DNA of 10,499 nucleotides from Bacteroidota bacterium (GCA_947454745.1 CANGMV010000019.1:1-10499); one strand, 5' to 3'. Positions 1 through 7,720 are shown, counted from the stretch's first letter. Notes: generated from the sequence alone by a model not told the origin. Made by a program: numbers and translations.

Positions 1-336
1 ACTTATGCTATAGAATGCTAAATCTTCTTTATGAACGGGAAGCTCCACTTTTGTTAATGGTATATTTACAATTGAAGCTTTCTTGTTCTTAAATTGAGGT
101 ACTGCAATTTGCCAAGTACTTAAAGGCACATTGTTTGGCAATGACAATTGATGCATTGCTTTATAGTTTGCAATGTTGTCAATTACATCACTATATAAAG
201 TGTCAATTTCTTTAGGAGTAAATTGAATATCAAAAAGTTTTGCCGCCCCTAATAAATCTGACTTTGAAATAGTAGTGTCTTGTGCGTTTGCAAGGCCCAA
301 GCTACCAATCAATATGACAAGAAAAAGATACTTCAT
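1..336 (-). CDS. probable secreted amidase (amidase signature family), N-terminal part only
   Basis: This is the first 112 residues of a minus-strand gene; the rest lies beyond the window start. It begins with a clear Sec signal peptide: MK, a hydrophobic stretch to about residue 16, then a cleavage site after ANA (residue 18). The mature part reads like the pre-catalytic extension of the large Bacteroidota amidases annotated as Asp-tRNA/Glu-tRNA amidotransferase A-like. It has a helical segment with LLGAAKLFDIQFTPKEIDTL (24-43) and then DNIANYKAMHQLSLPNNVPL. It stops at ELAFYSI-like residues, where these proteins usually enter the amidase fold. The Ser-Ser-Lys catalytic part is not in the window, so the assignment rests on remembered resemblance of this N-terminal region. 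The gene follows the helicase gene with a 29-base gap that carries a perfect inverted repeat and a -7 promoter match. Confidence 0.62.
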   Translation of the reverse strand, partial: MKYLFLVILIGSLGLANAQDTTISKSDLLGAAKLFDIQFTPKEIDTLYSDVIDNIANYKAMHQLSLPNNVPLSTWQIAVPQFKNKKASIVNIPLTKVELPVHKEDLAFYSIS

Positions 337-359
337 GATATAATTATTTAATTATATCA
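336..359. repeat. perfect 24-base inverted repeat (11-bp arms, 2-base spacer)
   Basis: Arms TGATATAATTA (336-346) and TAATTATATCA (349-359) are exact reverse complements around TT. The repeat fills the gap between the helicase stop codon (366-368) and the amidase start codon, and its last base is the A of that ATG. It could be a weak terminator hairpin for the helicase transcript, an operator, or an RNA hairpin limiting access to the amidase start. No U-run follows, so a classical intrinsic terminator is unlikely. Confidence 0.6.
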
Positions 360-365
360 AAGATA
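358..365 (-). promoter_or_regulatory. candidate -7 promoter element for the amidase gene
   Basis: Read on the minus strand this is TATCTTTG, an exact match to the Bacteroidota sigma-factor -7 consensus TAnnTTTG. It lies 21 bases upstream of the amidase ATG. I see no TTTG at the usual -33 distance, so this is a half-match and only suggestive. If used, transcription would start inside the adjacent inverted repeat. Confidence 0.3.
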
Positions 366-1649
366 CTATCCTCGCTTTGTTTTGTTGCTTGAAAACCTTC
401 TTTTTTGTCCACCTTTAGCTCCAAATCCCCCTTCATGCTGTGGAGCGCGGCCTCTTGTATTTCTTGGCTTGCCCCATCCAGCATCCTGAGATGTTTTATT
501 CGCATGAAACTGCTGCATTGGATAAGGATGTTCCTCAATTACGGGTACTTTTTTACCGATTAGTTTTTCAATATCTGCTAAATAGGCTTTCTCTTCATAA
601 TCACAAAAACTAAGTGCTGTTCCTTCTGCGCCAGCACGACCAGTTCGGCCAATACGGTGTACATAGGTTTCAGCAATATTTGGAATATCAAAATTGATGA
701 CATGTGCTAATTCGTCTACATCAATTCCTCTTGCCGCAATATCGGTAGCTACTAAAACTCTTGTAGTTTGTTCTTTAAAATTACTCAATGCACGCTGGCG
801 CGCATTTTGAGATTTATTACCATGTATCGCTTCAGCAATAATATCATTCTTAGTAAGTAATTGTACTACTTTATCAGCACCATGTTTGGTTCTTGTGAAA
901 ACTAAGGCTGTTTTAATGGCTGGATTTTTCAGTACCTCAACAAGTAATGAGTTTTTATTCACCTTGTCAACAAAGTAAACCGCTTGATCGATAATTTCAA
1001 CGGTAGATGAAACAGGTGTTACAGTTACTTTTTCCGGATTATGTAAAATACTATTTGCAAGGCTTACAATTTCTGGAGGCATGGTCGCAGAGAAAAACAA
1101 GGATTGTCTTTTCTTAGGAAGTACTGCCAATAGTTTTTTGACATCATGCACAAATCCCATGTCTAACATTCTATCCGCTTCGTCTAATACAAAAAATTCA
1201 ACATCTCGAAGGCTTATAAAACCTTGGTTCATTAAATCCAATAAACGACCAGGTGTTGCAATGACTACATCAACACCATTTTTAAGTGCAGTTACTTGTG
1301 GACCTTGTCCTACACCCCCAAAAATTACTGTGCAATTTAATTGGGTATGTCGGCCATAAGCATTAAAACTCTCTGCAATTTGAATCGCTAATTCACGCGT
1401 AGGCGTAACAATTAAGCTTTTGATTCTTTTTCTTTTTTCTACAGGTTTTGCAGAAAGCAATTGTATAATAGGTAAGGTAAAAGCAGCTGTTTTTCCTGTG
1501 CCTGTTTGGGCACAACCTAGTAAGTCCTTTCCTTCTAATAATATGGGAATGGACTGGGCTTGAATAGGTGTTGGGGTTGTGTAACCTTCTTCAAATAATG
1601 CCAATAAAATGGGTTCTATTAACCCTAGTTCTTTAAAATTCGTACTCAT
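366..1649 (-). CDS. rhlE: DEAD-box ATP-dependent RNA helicase, RhlE type
   Basis: Cytoplasmic RNA helicase of 427 residues that unwinds short RNA duplexes with ATP; RhlE-group proteins act in ribosome assembly and RNA turnover, often in the cold. All core motifs are in order: Q motif (Phe5 to PTPIQ at 26-30), Walker A AQTGTGKT (47-54), PTRELA (83-88), TPGRLLD (132-138), DEAD (156-159), SAT (187-189), ARGID (306-310) and HRIGRTGR (331-338). [13 protein letters not shown] and FTRTKHGA are typical of RhlE. A basic, Gly/Arg/Lys-rich tail (about 385-427) replaces any extra domain and probably helps bind RNA. The frame stays open to a TTG at 1661, but I chose the ATG at 1649 because [10 protein letters not shown] lines up with known RhlE starts. 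The MmcQ gene ends 45 bases upstream on the same strand, so co-transcription is possible. Confidence 0.95.
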   Translation of the reverse strand: MSTNFKELGLIEPILLALFEEGYTTPTPIQAQSIPILLEGKDLLGCAQTGTGKTAAFTLPIIQLLSAKPVEKRKRIKSLIVTPTRELAIQIAESFNAYGRHTQLNCTVIFGGVGQGPQVTALKNGVDVVIATPGRLLDLMNQGFISLRDVEFFVLDEADRMLDMGFVHDVKKLLAVLPKKRQSLFFSATMPPEIVSLANSILHNPEKVTVTPVSSTVEIIDQAVYFVDKVNKNSLLVEVLKNPAIKTALVFTRTKHGADKVVQLLTKNDIIAEAIHGNKSQNARQRALSNFKEQTTRVLVATDIAARGIDVDELAHVINFDIPNIAETYVHRIGRTGRAGAEGTALSFCDYEEKAYLADIEKLIGKKVPVIEEHPYPMQQFHANKTSQDAGWGKPRNTRGRAPQHEGGFGAKGGQKRRFSSNKTKRG

Positions 1650-1694
1650 AATAGACTGCAAGGTACGCCTTTTAAATTTGGCAGCCTTTTGTAG

Positions 1695-2015
1695 CTACTT
1701 TCTGACTAAACAATAGGAATTATATACAAGTTCCTGAATTGTCTTTGATGGAACTATTCTGTTAAGGTGCATTGTGTTCCAATGCTTTTTATTCATATGA
1801 AATCCAGGGAATATGGCATCAGGATACTGATCTCTTTGGTCAATGATATCATCAGGACTAGCCTTGTAGTTCATAGTACTAGGAAATGCAACTAAATCTA
1901 AAATAATGAAGATTTTTCCTTTCGTTTTGAGCACTAAATTATCATCGCCAAAAGGGAAGCATTCTTCTGTTTCGGGTAGTGAGACAGCGTAAGCTATAAT
2001 TTCATCAATTTCCAT
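1695..2015 (-). CDS. MmcQ/YjbR family protein
   Basis: A small single-domain protein of 106 residues, the usual length for the MmcQ/YjbR (DUF419) family. Family members have a CyaY-like/double-wing fold and are often called DNA-binding, but their cellular role is not settled. The family signature is visible: an N-terminal helix, then ETEECFPFG (15-23), a strand pair around KGKIFIILDL (32-41), and the hallmark PGFHMNKKHWN (70-80), followed by a C-terminal helix ending in SYCLV. The start is the ATG at 2015; the frame continues two codons upstream to a TTG at 2021, which I consider less likely. The gene sits between the DUF885 lipoprotein gene and the helicase gene on the same strand. Nothing in its neighbours points to a specific role. 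Confidence 0.9.
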   Translation of the reverse strand: MEIDEIIAYAVSLPETEECFPFGDDNLVLKTKGKIFIILDLVAFPSTMNYKASPDDIIDQRDQYPDAIFPGFHMNKKHWNTMHLNRIVPSKTIQELVYNSYCLVRK

Positions 2016-2069
2016 TAACAAGTATAGTTAGATTTAAGTTTCTTATAGTTTGAAAATTAATCAACACCA

Positions 2070-3842
2070 TTATTTTTTACTAGCTGCCCAAGTATCCATT
2101 TTTGCTTCAAATACTGCTAATGGTAAAGAGCCATCTTTCAATACTTCGTTATGAAATTCTGCTAAATTAAATTTTGCACCTAATGCTGTTTCATATTTTT
2201 TTCGAAGCGCAGCAATTTTCATGGCACCTGTTTTATATCCTAATGCTTGACCAGGGATGGCCATATATCTTTCAATTTCGGCAGTTGCTCCTTGTTCACT
2301 TATGGCTTCATTGTCCATCATATATTTGATGGCTTCTTCTCTGCTCATATTTTTTGTATGAATGGCAACGTCCACTACTAAACGAATTGCTCTGTGAATT
2401 TCATCGCCCAAAGCGCCCATATATTGGTAAGGATCCGTATACAATCCTAATTCTTTGCCTAATGATTCGCAATATAAAGCCCAGCCTTCTACATAGGCAT
2501 TATGCCCGCCATATCTTCTGAAACTAGGCAGTGCTGTATTTTCCTGCGTCAATGATATTTGATAGTGATGGCCAGGAATAGCTTCATGTAAAAACAAGGA
2601 CTCCATTCCCGATGTAGTATTGAATTTTGTGGCATCTAAAATGGGAACATAAAAAATACCAGGTCTTTTTCCATCAGCTGAACCTCCATTGTATTCTGCA
2701 CTTGCTGAGGCAGCTCTGAATGCTTCGGTTTGTCTTACTTCAAAAGGAGTTTTAGGCTCATGCAAAAACATCTTTTTCAAATTAGGTTGCATGGTTTGAT
2801 GAATTTTTTCAAAAGCAGCAATTACTTCCTTAGGTGATTTGTAAGGCATAAATTGTTTATCCTCCTTCATGAATTCAAAAAATGCTTTTAAGTCTCCTTT
2901 AAAACCTACAACATCTTTAATACTGTCCATTGATTTTCTAATTCTTGCAACTTCAGCTAATCCAGTTTGATAAATTTCTTCAGGAGTTTTATCGGTAGTT
3001 GTTTGAGATTTTACGCGGTAAGCATACATTTCTTTACCTGTGGTCATTGAAGAGAATCCTGATGTTGTTCTTGTTTTTGGCAAGTATTCTTTTTGTAAAT
3101 AATCCCCTAACTTTTTGTAAGTAGGTATAATTACTGTTGTTATTGCGGTTTCATATTCTTTGGTTAGCCTTGCTTTATCTTCAGCTGAAAATTCTTTCGG
3201 CATTAAATTAATGGGGCCGTAGAACAAACTTTTCTTAGGATCTGTTACCCACATGCTTTGCATTTCAGGAATCATTCTTTCCACTAATATTTTTGGTAAA
3301 ACAATTCCAGCATTGATACCTTTATTAAAATTGCCGATCGCAGTATCTGCCCATACCGAAAACGCACTCATTCTTTTTAGCCAGTCTTCATAATTTTTTA
3401 CTGTTTTAAAAGGTTGTGCACCCGTTCCAGAACCATATTGACCCAGCGTTAAAGGCAATGCCTCGAATTGATTAAATGGCAAGTATTCAAAATGATATTT
3501 ATCCCCTTCGAGGTTAATTTCCAATTGGTATTTTAAGTTGTCAAAAGACAATTTTCGGTCAGCAGTTAAGCTATTACGTTCATATAATTTTAGCGAATCA
3601 AGATAAGCTTTATTAAATGCTGTCCAAGACTTCATGAATTCAAGGGACCCGTCATTAGGGAGTAAATCATTATATCGATCATCCCCAATTGCAGTTGCTT
3701 GCAATGGGCTAAACTTTAATTGTTGTTGGTAATAATTTTCAAGAAACTGATCAAATTTTTCATTTGACACTACTTTGTTATTAGCAGTATTACAGGCAGC
3801 GATACCAATTATAAAAGCTAAAGCAATAGATATTCTTTTCAT
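2070..3842 (-). CDS. DUF885 family lipoprotein, probable zinc metallopeptidase
   Basis: A 590-residue protein, typical for full-length DUF885 proteins. The N-terminus MKRISIALAFIIGIAAC is a lipoprotein signal peptide with lipobox IAAC and the modified cysteine at residue 17, so the mature protein should be anchored in the envelope facing the periplasm or outside. The zinc-binding motif HEAIPGHH (419-426) contains HExxH. The conserved VEGWALYCE follows at 451-459, and its Glu452 is a plausible third ligand. Upstream, GIFYVP and the NGGSADGKRPGIFY stretch (385-398) are also typical of the family. Several Bacteroidota genomes annotate such proteins as DUF885 or X-Pro dipeptidyl peptidase-like, and the substrate is unknown. 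All motif residues are intact. It lies downstream of alkB with a 60-base gap that may carry its own promoter. Confidence 0.93.
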   Translation of the reverse strand: MKRISIALAFIIGIAACNTANNKVVSNEKFDQFLENYYQQQLKFSPLQATAIGDDRYNDLLPNDGSLEFMKSWTAFNKAYLDSLKLYERNSLTADRKLSFDNLKYQLEINLEGDKYHFEYLPFNQFEALPLTLGQYGSGTGAQPFKTVKNYEDWLKRMSAFSVWADTAIGNFNKGINAGIVLPKILVERMIPEMQSMWVTDPKKSLFYGPINLMPKEFSAEDKARLTKEYETAITTVIIPTYKKLGDYLQKEYLPKTRTTSGFSSMTTGKEMYAYRVKSQTTTDKTPEEIYQTGLAEVARIRKSMDSIKDVVGFKGDLKAFFEFMKEDKQFMPYKSPKEVIAAFEKIHQTMQPNLKKMFLHEPKTPFEVRQTEAFRAASASAEYNGGSADGKRPGIFYVPILDATKFNTTSGMESLFLHEAIPGHHYQISLTQENTALPSFRRYGGHNAYVEGWALYCESLGKELGLYTDPYQYMGALGDEIHRAIRLVVDVAIHTKNMSREEAIKYMMDNEAISEQGATAEIERYMAIPGQALGYKTGAMKIAALRKKYETALGAKFNLAEFHNEVLKDGSLPLAVFEAKMDTWAASKK

Positions 3843-3902
3843 TTCACTATATTTTAGTAAATGTAAGAATTCTTATTAAGTTTTCCGAATTAGCTCAGTT
3901 AG

Positions 3903-4949
3903 CTATAATGAATACTTTTTCATTTGCTTATGCATGATAGCAAACCAAATAGGCGGGAATAGGGAAAGTACAATCATGCCAGGGTAACCTGTAGGCATTT
4001 GAGGGGCATTTTCCATATTTCTTAAAATTTGGTATTTCCGGGAAGCTAGGTAATGGTGATCACTGTGTCGGCTTAATTCAAAAAGCATTAAGCGACCAAT
4101 CACATGATTGCTATTCCAACTATGATGTGGTTTTACTCTTTCATATAAATCTCCTGCTCCTTTTTCTCTTGATAAACCATAATGTTCAATATAATTAACA
4201 GTCTCCAACAAGGTTGCACCCATCAATGCAGCTACAATAAAATACAACATGATAGATAAACCAAAGAAATAAAATATGATTAAAACAAATCCAATTTGAA
4301 CAAGTTGAAACAAAAACATTTCATTGTTTAAGGAAGGTAAAATTTTATTTTTCTTTTTGGCTTCGTCTATGGCAATATGCCATGCACTTACATAAGTTCC
4401 TATGAATGTTTGCACCCAAAATGCATAAACAGTTTGCTTATACTTAGCAGTACTTGGATCATTAGGTGTTGCAACATGTTTATGATGTCCTTTATTATGT
4501 TCAATAAAAAAGTGCATGTATAAACTAGTCAATAATAATAATTTTGCTAAAAATTGTTCAAATACATTTGTTCTATGTCCAAGTTCATGCGCTGCATTTA
4601 TTCCAAAAGCGCCACATAATAATCCCATGGCAACAATGCGTCCTGCGATGTCAACTGCATTTAATTCCTGTTTGAAACTCATTAAGAAAATAAATAAAAG
4701 CAGATATTGTAACGGGACAGTCAACCATATAATAAAATCATAAAGCTTATTTGATTTTGCTAGTTGTTCTTCTACCTCGTCAAGGTTTTTAGGATCAGGT
4801 GCAATAAATAATTCTAAAATTGGAATAAAGAAGAAAACGTACAAAATGGGTACCCAGCAATAAATACCCGTATGGGTAAATGCCCAATAGCAAAGTAAAT
4901 ACAGCACAAATGGAGTAGTGTATTTAAACGACTTTGTAAATACATTCAT
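3903..4949 (-). CDS. alkB: AlkB-type alkane 1-monooxygenase (membrane di-iron hydroxylase)
   Basis: A 348-residue integral membrane protein of the fatty acid desaturase/AlkB superfamily. AlkB enzymes hydroxylate the terminal carbon of medium-chain alkanes with O2 and electrons from rubredoxin. The iron-binding histidine boxes are all present: HELGHR (121-126), EHNKGHHKHVAT (150-161), NYIEHYGL (252-259), the HHSWNSNH segment (275-282) and RHSDHHY (294-300). Hydrophobic helices lie at roughly 12-28, 31-48, 70-92, 103-120, 132-150 and 212-248, with another near 322-340. The ATG at 4949 gives a normal N-terminus. No rubredoxin, rubredoxin reductase or alkane regulator gene is visible nearby, so electron donors must be encoded elsewhere. 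Many Bacteroidota carry such a lone AlkB-like enzyme whose true substrate is untested; a lipid or other hydrophobic compound is possible. Confidence 0.93.
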   Translation of the reverse strand: MNVFTKSFKYTTPFVLYLLCYWAFTHTGIYCWVPILYVFFFIPILELFIAPDPKNLDEVEEQLAKSNKLYDFIIWLTVPLQYLLLFIFLMSFKQELNAVDIAGRIVAMGLLCGAFGINAAHELGHRTNVFEQFLAKLLLLTSLYMHFFIEHNKGHHKHVATPNDPSTAKYKQTVYAFWVQTFIGTYVSAWHIAIDEAKKKNKILPSLNNEMFLFQLVQIGFVLIIFYFFGLSIMLYFIVAALMGATLLETVNYIEHYGLSREKGAGDLYERVKPHHSWNSNHVIGRLMLFELSRHSDHHYLASRKYQILRNMENAPQMPTGYPGMIVLSLFPPIWFAIMHKQMKKYSL

Positions 4950-5343
4950 ACTTAAGTATAAGTTTTTTTATTCCACGGTAACTAAATATGATCCACCAAC
5001 CGTGCTTTCCAAAGATAGTGATGCTGATAGATATTTTCTCACCTTATGTATAGAAATTAACATTGCCGATCTCTGGATCTCACATTACAGTGAACATCAA
5101 CACTACCTTTATGATACTATATTGAAGTTTAGAGGCCAAGGGTGGTCTTACATCAAGATTTCAAAGTGGTTCAATGATAATAATATACTTACGCCCCGTG
5201 GTAAGCAATTTATTCCTCCGAGTGTGTTTAGTATCTTAAAAAAGAAGAGGATTAGTAACGAGAGATTTAACAGAACATTTACTGCTGTAATCAATAAAGC
5301 AGATATCAATGTCCAGAACATCACTCCGACTGATTTCAAATAA
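4918..5343 (+). CDS. recombinase-domain-like hypothetical protein, start uncertain
   Basis: An open plus-strand frame ending in TAA at 5343. From about 5080 onward it encodes a segment resembling the DNA-binding 'Recombinase' domain found after the catalytic domain in large serine recombinases: YDTILKFRGQGWSYIKISKW, then FNDNNILTPRGKQF and SVFSILKKKR. The usual pattern there is 'G.SY..IA..LN..G..TPRGK.F...V.SILK'. The frame contains no ATG. It opens at 4891, and the only usable early codon is GTG 4918, inside the antisense alkB start, so the true N-terminus is probably missing or further in. There is no catalytic resolvase domain and no zinc ribbon. It converges on the broken serine recombinase across about 110 bases. 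It could be a real stand-alone companion protein of that recombinase or a truncated remnant; I cannot decide. Confidence 0.55.
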   Translation: MYLNDFVNTFILKYKFFYSTVTKYDPPTVLSKDSDADRYFLTLCIEINIADLWISHYSEHQHYLYDTILKFRGQGWSYIKISKWFNDNNILTPRGKQFIPPSVFSILKKKRISNERFNRTFTAVINKADINVQNITPTDFK

Positions 5344-5428
5344 AACTATTTAAAATATCTACCCTATACAAGGCTCGCAATCTGACGATCGCTCGCTGGT
5401 TACACCAAGTTATTAAGCATTAGTAGTC

Positions 5429-5453
5429 GGCCATCCCATAAATGGGTCTGGCC
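5429..5453. terminator. hairpin between convergent recombinase genes
   Basis: GGCCA and CCCAT pair with ATGGG and TGGCC around an AA loop, with a small internal bulge. The hairpin directly abuts the stop codon of the minus-strand recombinase (TAA at 5454-5456), and the plus-strand recombinase-like frame ends about 85 bases to its left. Neither side has a run of U, so it may be a bidirectional, factor-assisted terminator rather than a classical one. A 10-base direct repeat, ACACCAAGTT, flanks it at 5402-5411 and 5461-5470. Confidence 0.4.
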
Positions 5454-6088
5454 TTATAGCACACCAAGTTCTTTTGCGTAGTTCTTAGTCTTGGTTATTG
5501 TTACTGGTGAACAGCTTAGGATCTTGGCTATCTCTGAGTAGCTATGTGTCCCTTTGGACAGATAGTCTAGGATCTTCTTGCTCTTATCCTTTTTAAGATG
5601 ACGTTCTGGTGTGTCTTGGGTATTGATTCTTCTTCCGCAGTATGCTTGAGGGTTCTTGATACGAGCTATAGCTATACCTTCCTTCTGACGTTGAAGTATC
5701 ATTGATCTTTCAAATGAGTACATGCTACCAAGGATTGATAATAATAGTTCTGAAAACTTATCTGGATTACCATTGTCATCAAAGTTTCTGATGTTTGGGT
5801 TTCTACATACTATAGTGATTCCTTTTTCAGTTAGTTCACGCCAAGTTGATAGGACTGATATTAGATTTCTTCCCAGGCGATCTATAATGTGTACTTCAAG
5901 ATGCATTAGCTTACCCTCATCAATGAGCTTCTTTATTTGCTGACCCTTAGGTCTTTCATATAGATCACTATTGCCGGTAAAGTTATCAGTTAACACATAA
6001 TCGAACCCTTTTAGCTCTTGAAGCTGACGATCATGTTTTGACTACCATCATTGGTGGATATTCTGCTATAAAAAACCTTCATATTCAT
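5454..6088 (-). pseudogene. small serine recombinase (resolvase/invertase type), broken by a frameshift
   Basis: Resolvase-family site-specific recombinase. A short frame from ATG 6088 (or the likelier ATG 6082) encodes MKVFYSRISTNDGSQ and stops at 6011. Its YSRIS is the conserved strand with the nucleophilic serine (Ser9 counting from 6082). The rest lies in another frame, open from about 6038 to the stop at 5454, reading KHDRQLQELKGFDYVLTDNF with no break. It continues through DRLGRN, the long helix around SFERSMILQRQKEGIAIAR, and a C-terminal helix-turn-helix (THSYSEIAKILSCSPVTI). A single A missing from the A run at 6036-6039 explains the break: five A's would give SQKHDRQ. The downstream frame alone can start only at GTG 5996 and lacks the catalytic serine, so it should be inactive. 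Reconstructed length is about 210 residues, normal for small serine recombinases. A sequencing error in the A run is possible. Confidence 0.85.
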
Positions 6089-6132
6089 TACAGTTTATGG
6101 GTGGGTAATTTTAAGTCTATTATTGATGGTTT

Positions 6133-6199
6133 AATGGCGATTTAAGCCCCGATCTTTACTACTCTTTAGGGTATACTCTAATAATATTAAAACGCCATT
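6133..6199. repeat. imperfect 13-bp inverted repeat upstream of the recombinase
   Basis: AATGGCGATTTAA (6133-6145) and TTAAAACGCCATT (6187-6199) match as reverse complements at 12 of 13 positions, separated by 41 bases. The pair begins 45 bases upstream of the recombinase start. Small serine recombinases commonly act at, and are regulated from, sites with inverted subsites directly upstream of their own gene. Assigning it as a crossover or operator site is inference. Confidence 0.45.
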
Positions 6200-6221
6200 C
6201 GTTTAAGCTCATGGCTCTTTA

Positions 6222-6260
6222 TTAACCCCGGGGTTCCTGCCGGCTGGCGGCGGTACCCTC
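6222..6260. repeat. GC-rich islet with palindromes
   Basis: A block of strikingly high GC content inside AT-rich DNA. It contains the palindromes AACCCCGGGGTT (6224-6235), GCCGGC (6239-6244) and GGTACC (6252-6257). Function unknown. Short modules in it recur, in inverted orientation and different order, in the GC-rich patch at 8051-8094. Confidence 0.4.
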
Positions 6261-6446
6261 TATCTATATAAACCTTTAAGGGCAATAACGAGCCCGTTCA
6301 ATACTCTAAACCAACCACGATTTTTTTTTCAGAACCTTAGGGCGTATTACTAGAGTTCTTGGGAAGAAGGGAAAAACGTTTTTAAAAATTTTTCTGAATT
6401 TTTTTCTGAGATCTATAGATTGAGTGGCTATGGTCTGCGGGTAGAA

Positions 6447-7691
6447 CTACTTACGCTTGAAAATACCATCTGTGTCTTTTTCCCAACGTAATGATACTCC
6501 AGTGTTATAATGTCCCTTATCACTATCAAATATGTCAAGCTTACCATTTTTATCGATGTCCTCAACTCTCAACCAAATAATCCATTTTATAGTGTTTGAA
6601 GTATAATCTTGAATTATTTTATCAGTTATATCTTGGTACACATAATTGCCAACATTTTTTAAAATCTGGATTCGGAATCCTTGATAAAAATTAGCTGTTC
6701 TATCTTGTGTTCTATTGATTATGATTTCATCAATACCATCACCGTCCAAATCTGCACTATTAATATCAATCAAAACACCCCAGCTAGGAACCGTAGGAAG
6801 TTTTATTGATCTAGTAGAATCATAGTTGATACCATTTCCCAAAAACACCCTTAACGGTTGATTATTTTTATCTGATAAGTAATCGTCACCTCCTGCTATC
6901 AAATCAAGAAAGCCATCTTTATTAATATCTTTAAATTCTGCAGTGAAAACACCATAATTAGACATAATTAATTTTGATGGTGTATTTGTAAAATTTCCCT
7001 TGCCGTCATTAATCAACAAAAAGGATTTGTCGGTAGTTCCAGTAAAATATAGGTCTAAGTCTCCATCATTATCAATATCTCCCGAACATACACCATGACC
7101 AAACCAGGTATCAGTTAGTAATATTTTAAACTCATAACCGGTAGGTGTAGATAATAATATGGAAGGATTTGATCCTGTAAATGGAGCAGCATCAACACCT
7201 GACTCTGCATATACAACGTCAGGCTTACCATCTTTATTGAAATCACCTACGATCCCTTTTCTAGCATTATTAGTACCTATGTTATTAATGATTTTAGATG
7301 TATCTAATTTGAATGAGCTGTTCGTTTTATCATTTATATAAAGTTCAAGAGGCATTCTCTTATTGTCATTTGGAAATTTAGAAGGCGCCATTAAAACATC
7401 ATCATATCCGTCATTATTAAAATCAGCTATAGTAATTGGACAATCATAAAAAATATTAGAAACATTTATTCCATTTGATTTGGGAATTGCATAATTATCT
7501 ATCCACAAATCAGATTTTCTTAAATCTAATGATGTAGTTAAATAGTTTTTAAAATTTGTTGGAATTACCGGTGTAGTTGGAGTGACAACAACTGGAACTG
7601 CAGGAGTTTGATTTGATTGCGATGGTGCTTCCTGTTTTGAGCACGACACTAACTGGAGCAACATTCCCAAGGAAACGATAAATCTTTTCAT
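6447..7691 (-). CDS. FG-GAP/VCBS repeat lipoprotein
   Basis: A 414-residue envelope protein. MKRFIVSLGMLLQLVSC is a lipoprotein signal peptide with lipobox LVSC (Cys17). A low-complexity Pro/Val/Thr linker follows (about 24-45), then a repeat domain. Six calcium-binding loop motifs are evenly spread about every 50-65 residues: DFNNDGYDD (90-98), DFNKDGKPD (150-158), DIDNDGDLD (205-213), DINKDGFLD (255-263), DLDGDGIDE (314-322) and DIDKNGKLD (378-386). This is the FG-GAP/VCBS pattern of an integrin-alpha-like beta-propeller, here probably six or seven blades. Such proteins bind calcium and usually mediate surface binding or adhesion; the ligand is unknown. No catalytic domain and no type IX sorting tail are visible, consistent with lipid anchoring. 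It follows the small RHH gene on the same strand across an 83-base gap that carries a perfect inverted repeat and a -7 promoter match, so it may be transcribed separately. Confidence 0.9.
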   Translation of the reverse strand: MKRFIVSLGMLLQLVSCSKQEAPSQSNQTPAVPVVVTPTTPVIPTNFKNYLTTSLDLRKSDLWIDNYAIPKSNGINVSNIFYDCPITIADFNNDGYDDVLMAPSKFPNDNKRMPLELYINDKTNSSFKLDTSKIINNIGTNNARKGIVGDFNKDGKPDVVYAESGVDAAPFTGSNPSILLSTPTGYEFKILLTDTWFGHGVCSGDIDNDGDLDLYFTGTTDKSFLLINDGKGNFTNTPSKLIMSNYGVFTAEFKDINKDGFLDLIAGGDDYLSDKNNQPLRVFLGNGINYDSTRSIKLPTVPSWGVLIDINSADLDGDGIDEIIINRTQDRTANFYQGFRIQILKNVGNYVYQDITDKIIQDYTSNTIKWIIWLRVEDIDKNGKLDIFDSDKGHYNTGVSLRWEKDTDGIFKRK

Positions 7692-7720
7692 TTATTTTTT
7701 GTTTAAACTATCCTTTGGGG

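Larger units (their letters stand above)
6089..6446. other. non-coding region upstream of the recombinase
   Basis: No convincing gene on either strand. It holds an imperfect inverted repeat (6133-6199), a GC-rich islet containing the 12-base palindrome AACCCCGGGGTT (6224-6235), and a T9 run near 6331. Further along are short A/T palindromes: AAAAACGTTTTT (6372-6383), AAAAATTTTT (6384-6393) and ATCTATAGAT (6411-6420). The A/T part lies just past the stop of the FG-GAP gene and may contribute to termination of that transcript. Confidence 0.55.

Noticed and set aside
1650..1661. Extended TTG start for the helicase (and likewise TTG 2021 for the MmcQ/YjbR gene)
   Set aside because: In both cases an ATG a few codons downstream gives the N-terminus expected for the family, and the extra residues have no family support.
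3885..3902. TTAGCTCAGTTAG resembling the D-arm of a tRNA
   Set aside because: No acceptor stem, anticodon arm or T-arm (GGTTCGAAT-like) can be placed around it, and it directly abuts the alkB stop codon.
5148..5339. Minus-strand hydrophobic open frame opposite the recombinase-like ORF
   Set aside because: It is antisense to the better-supported plus-strand frame, and its hydrophobicity comes from the complement of Lys/Asn-rich codons.
6372..6420. A/T palindromes and repeated TTTTTCTGA after the FG-GAP gene as a phage or plasmid origin
   Set aside because: No iteron array, no replication gene and no DnaA-box cluster are visible; low-complexity AT sequence gives such palindromes easily. At most it aids transcription termination.
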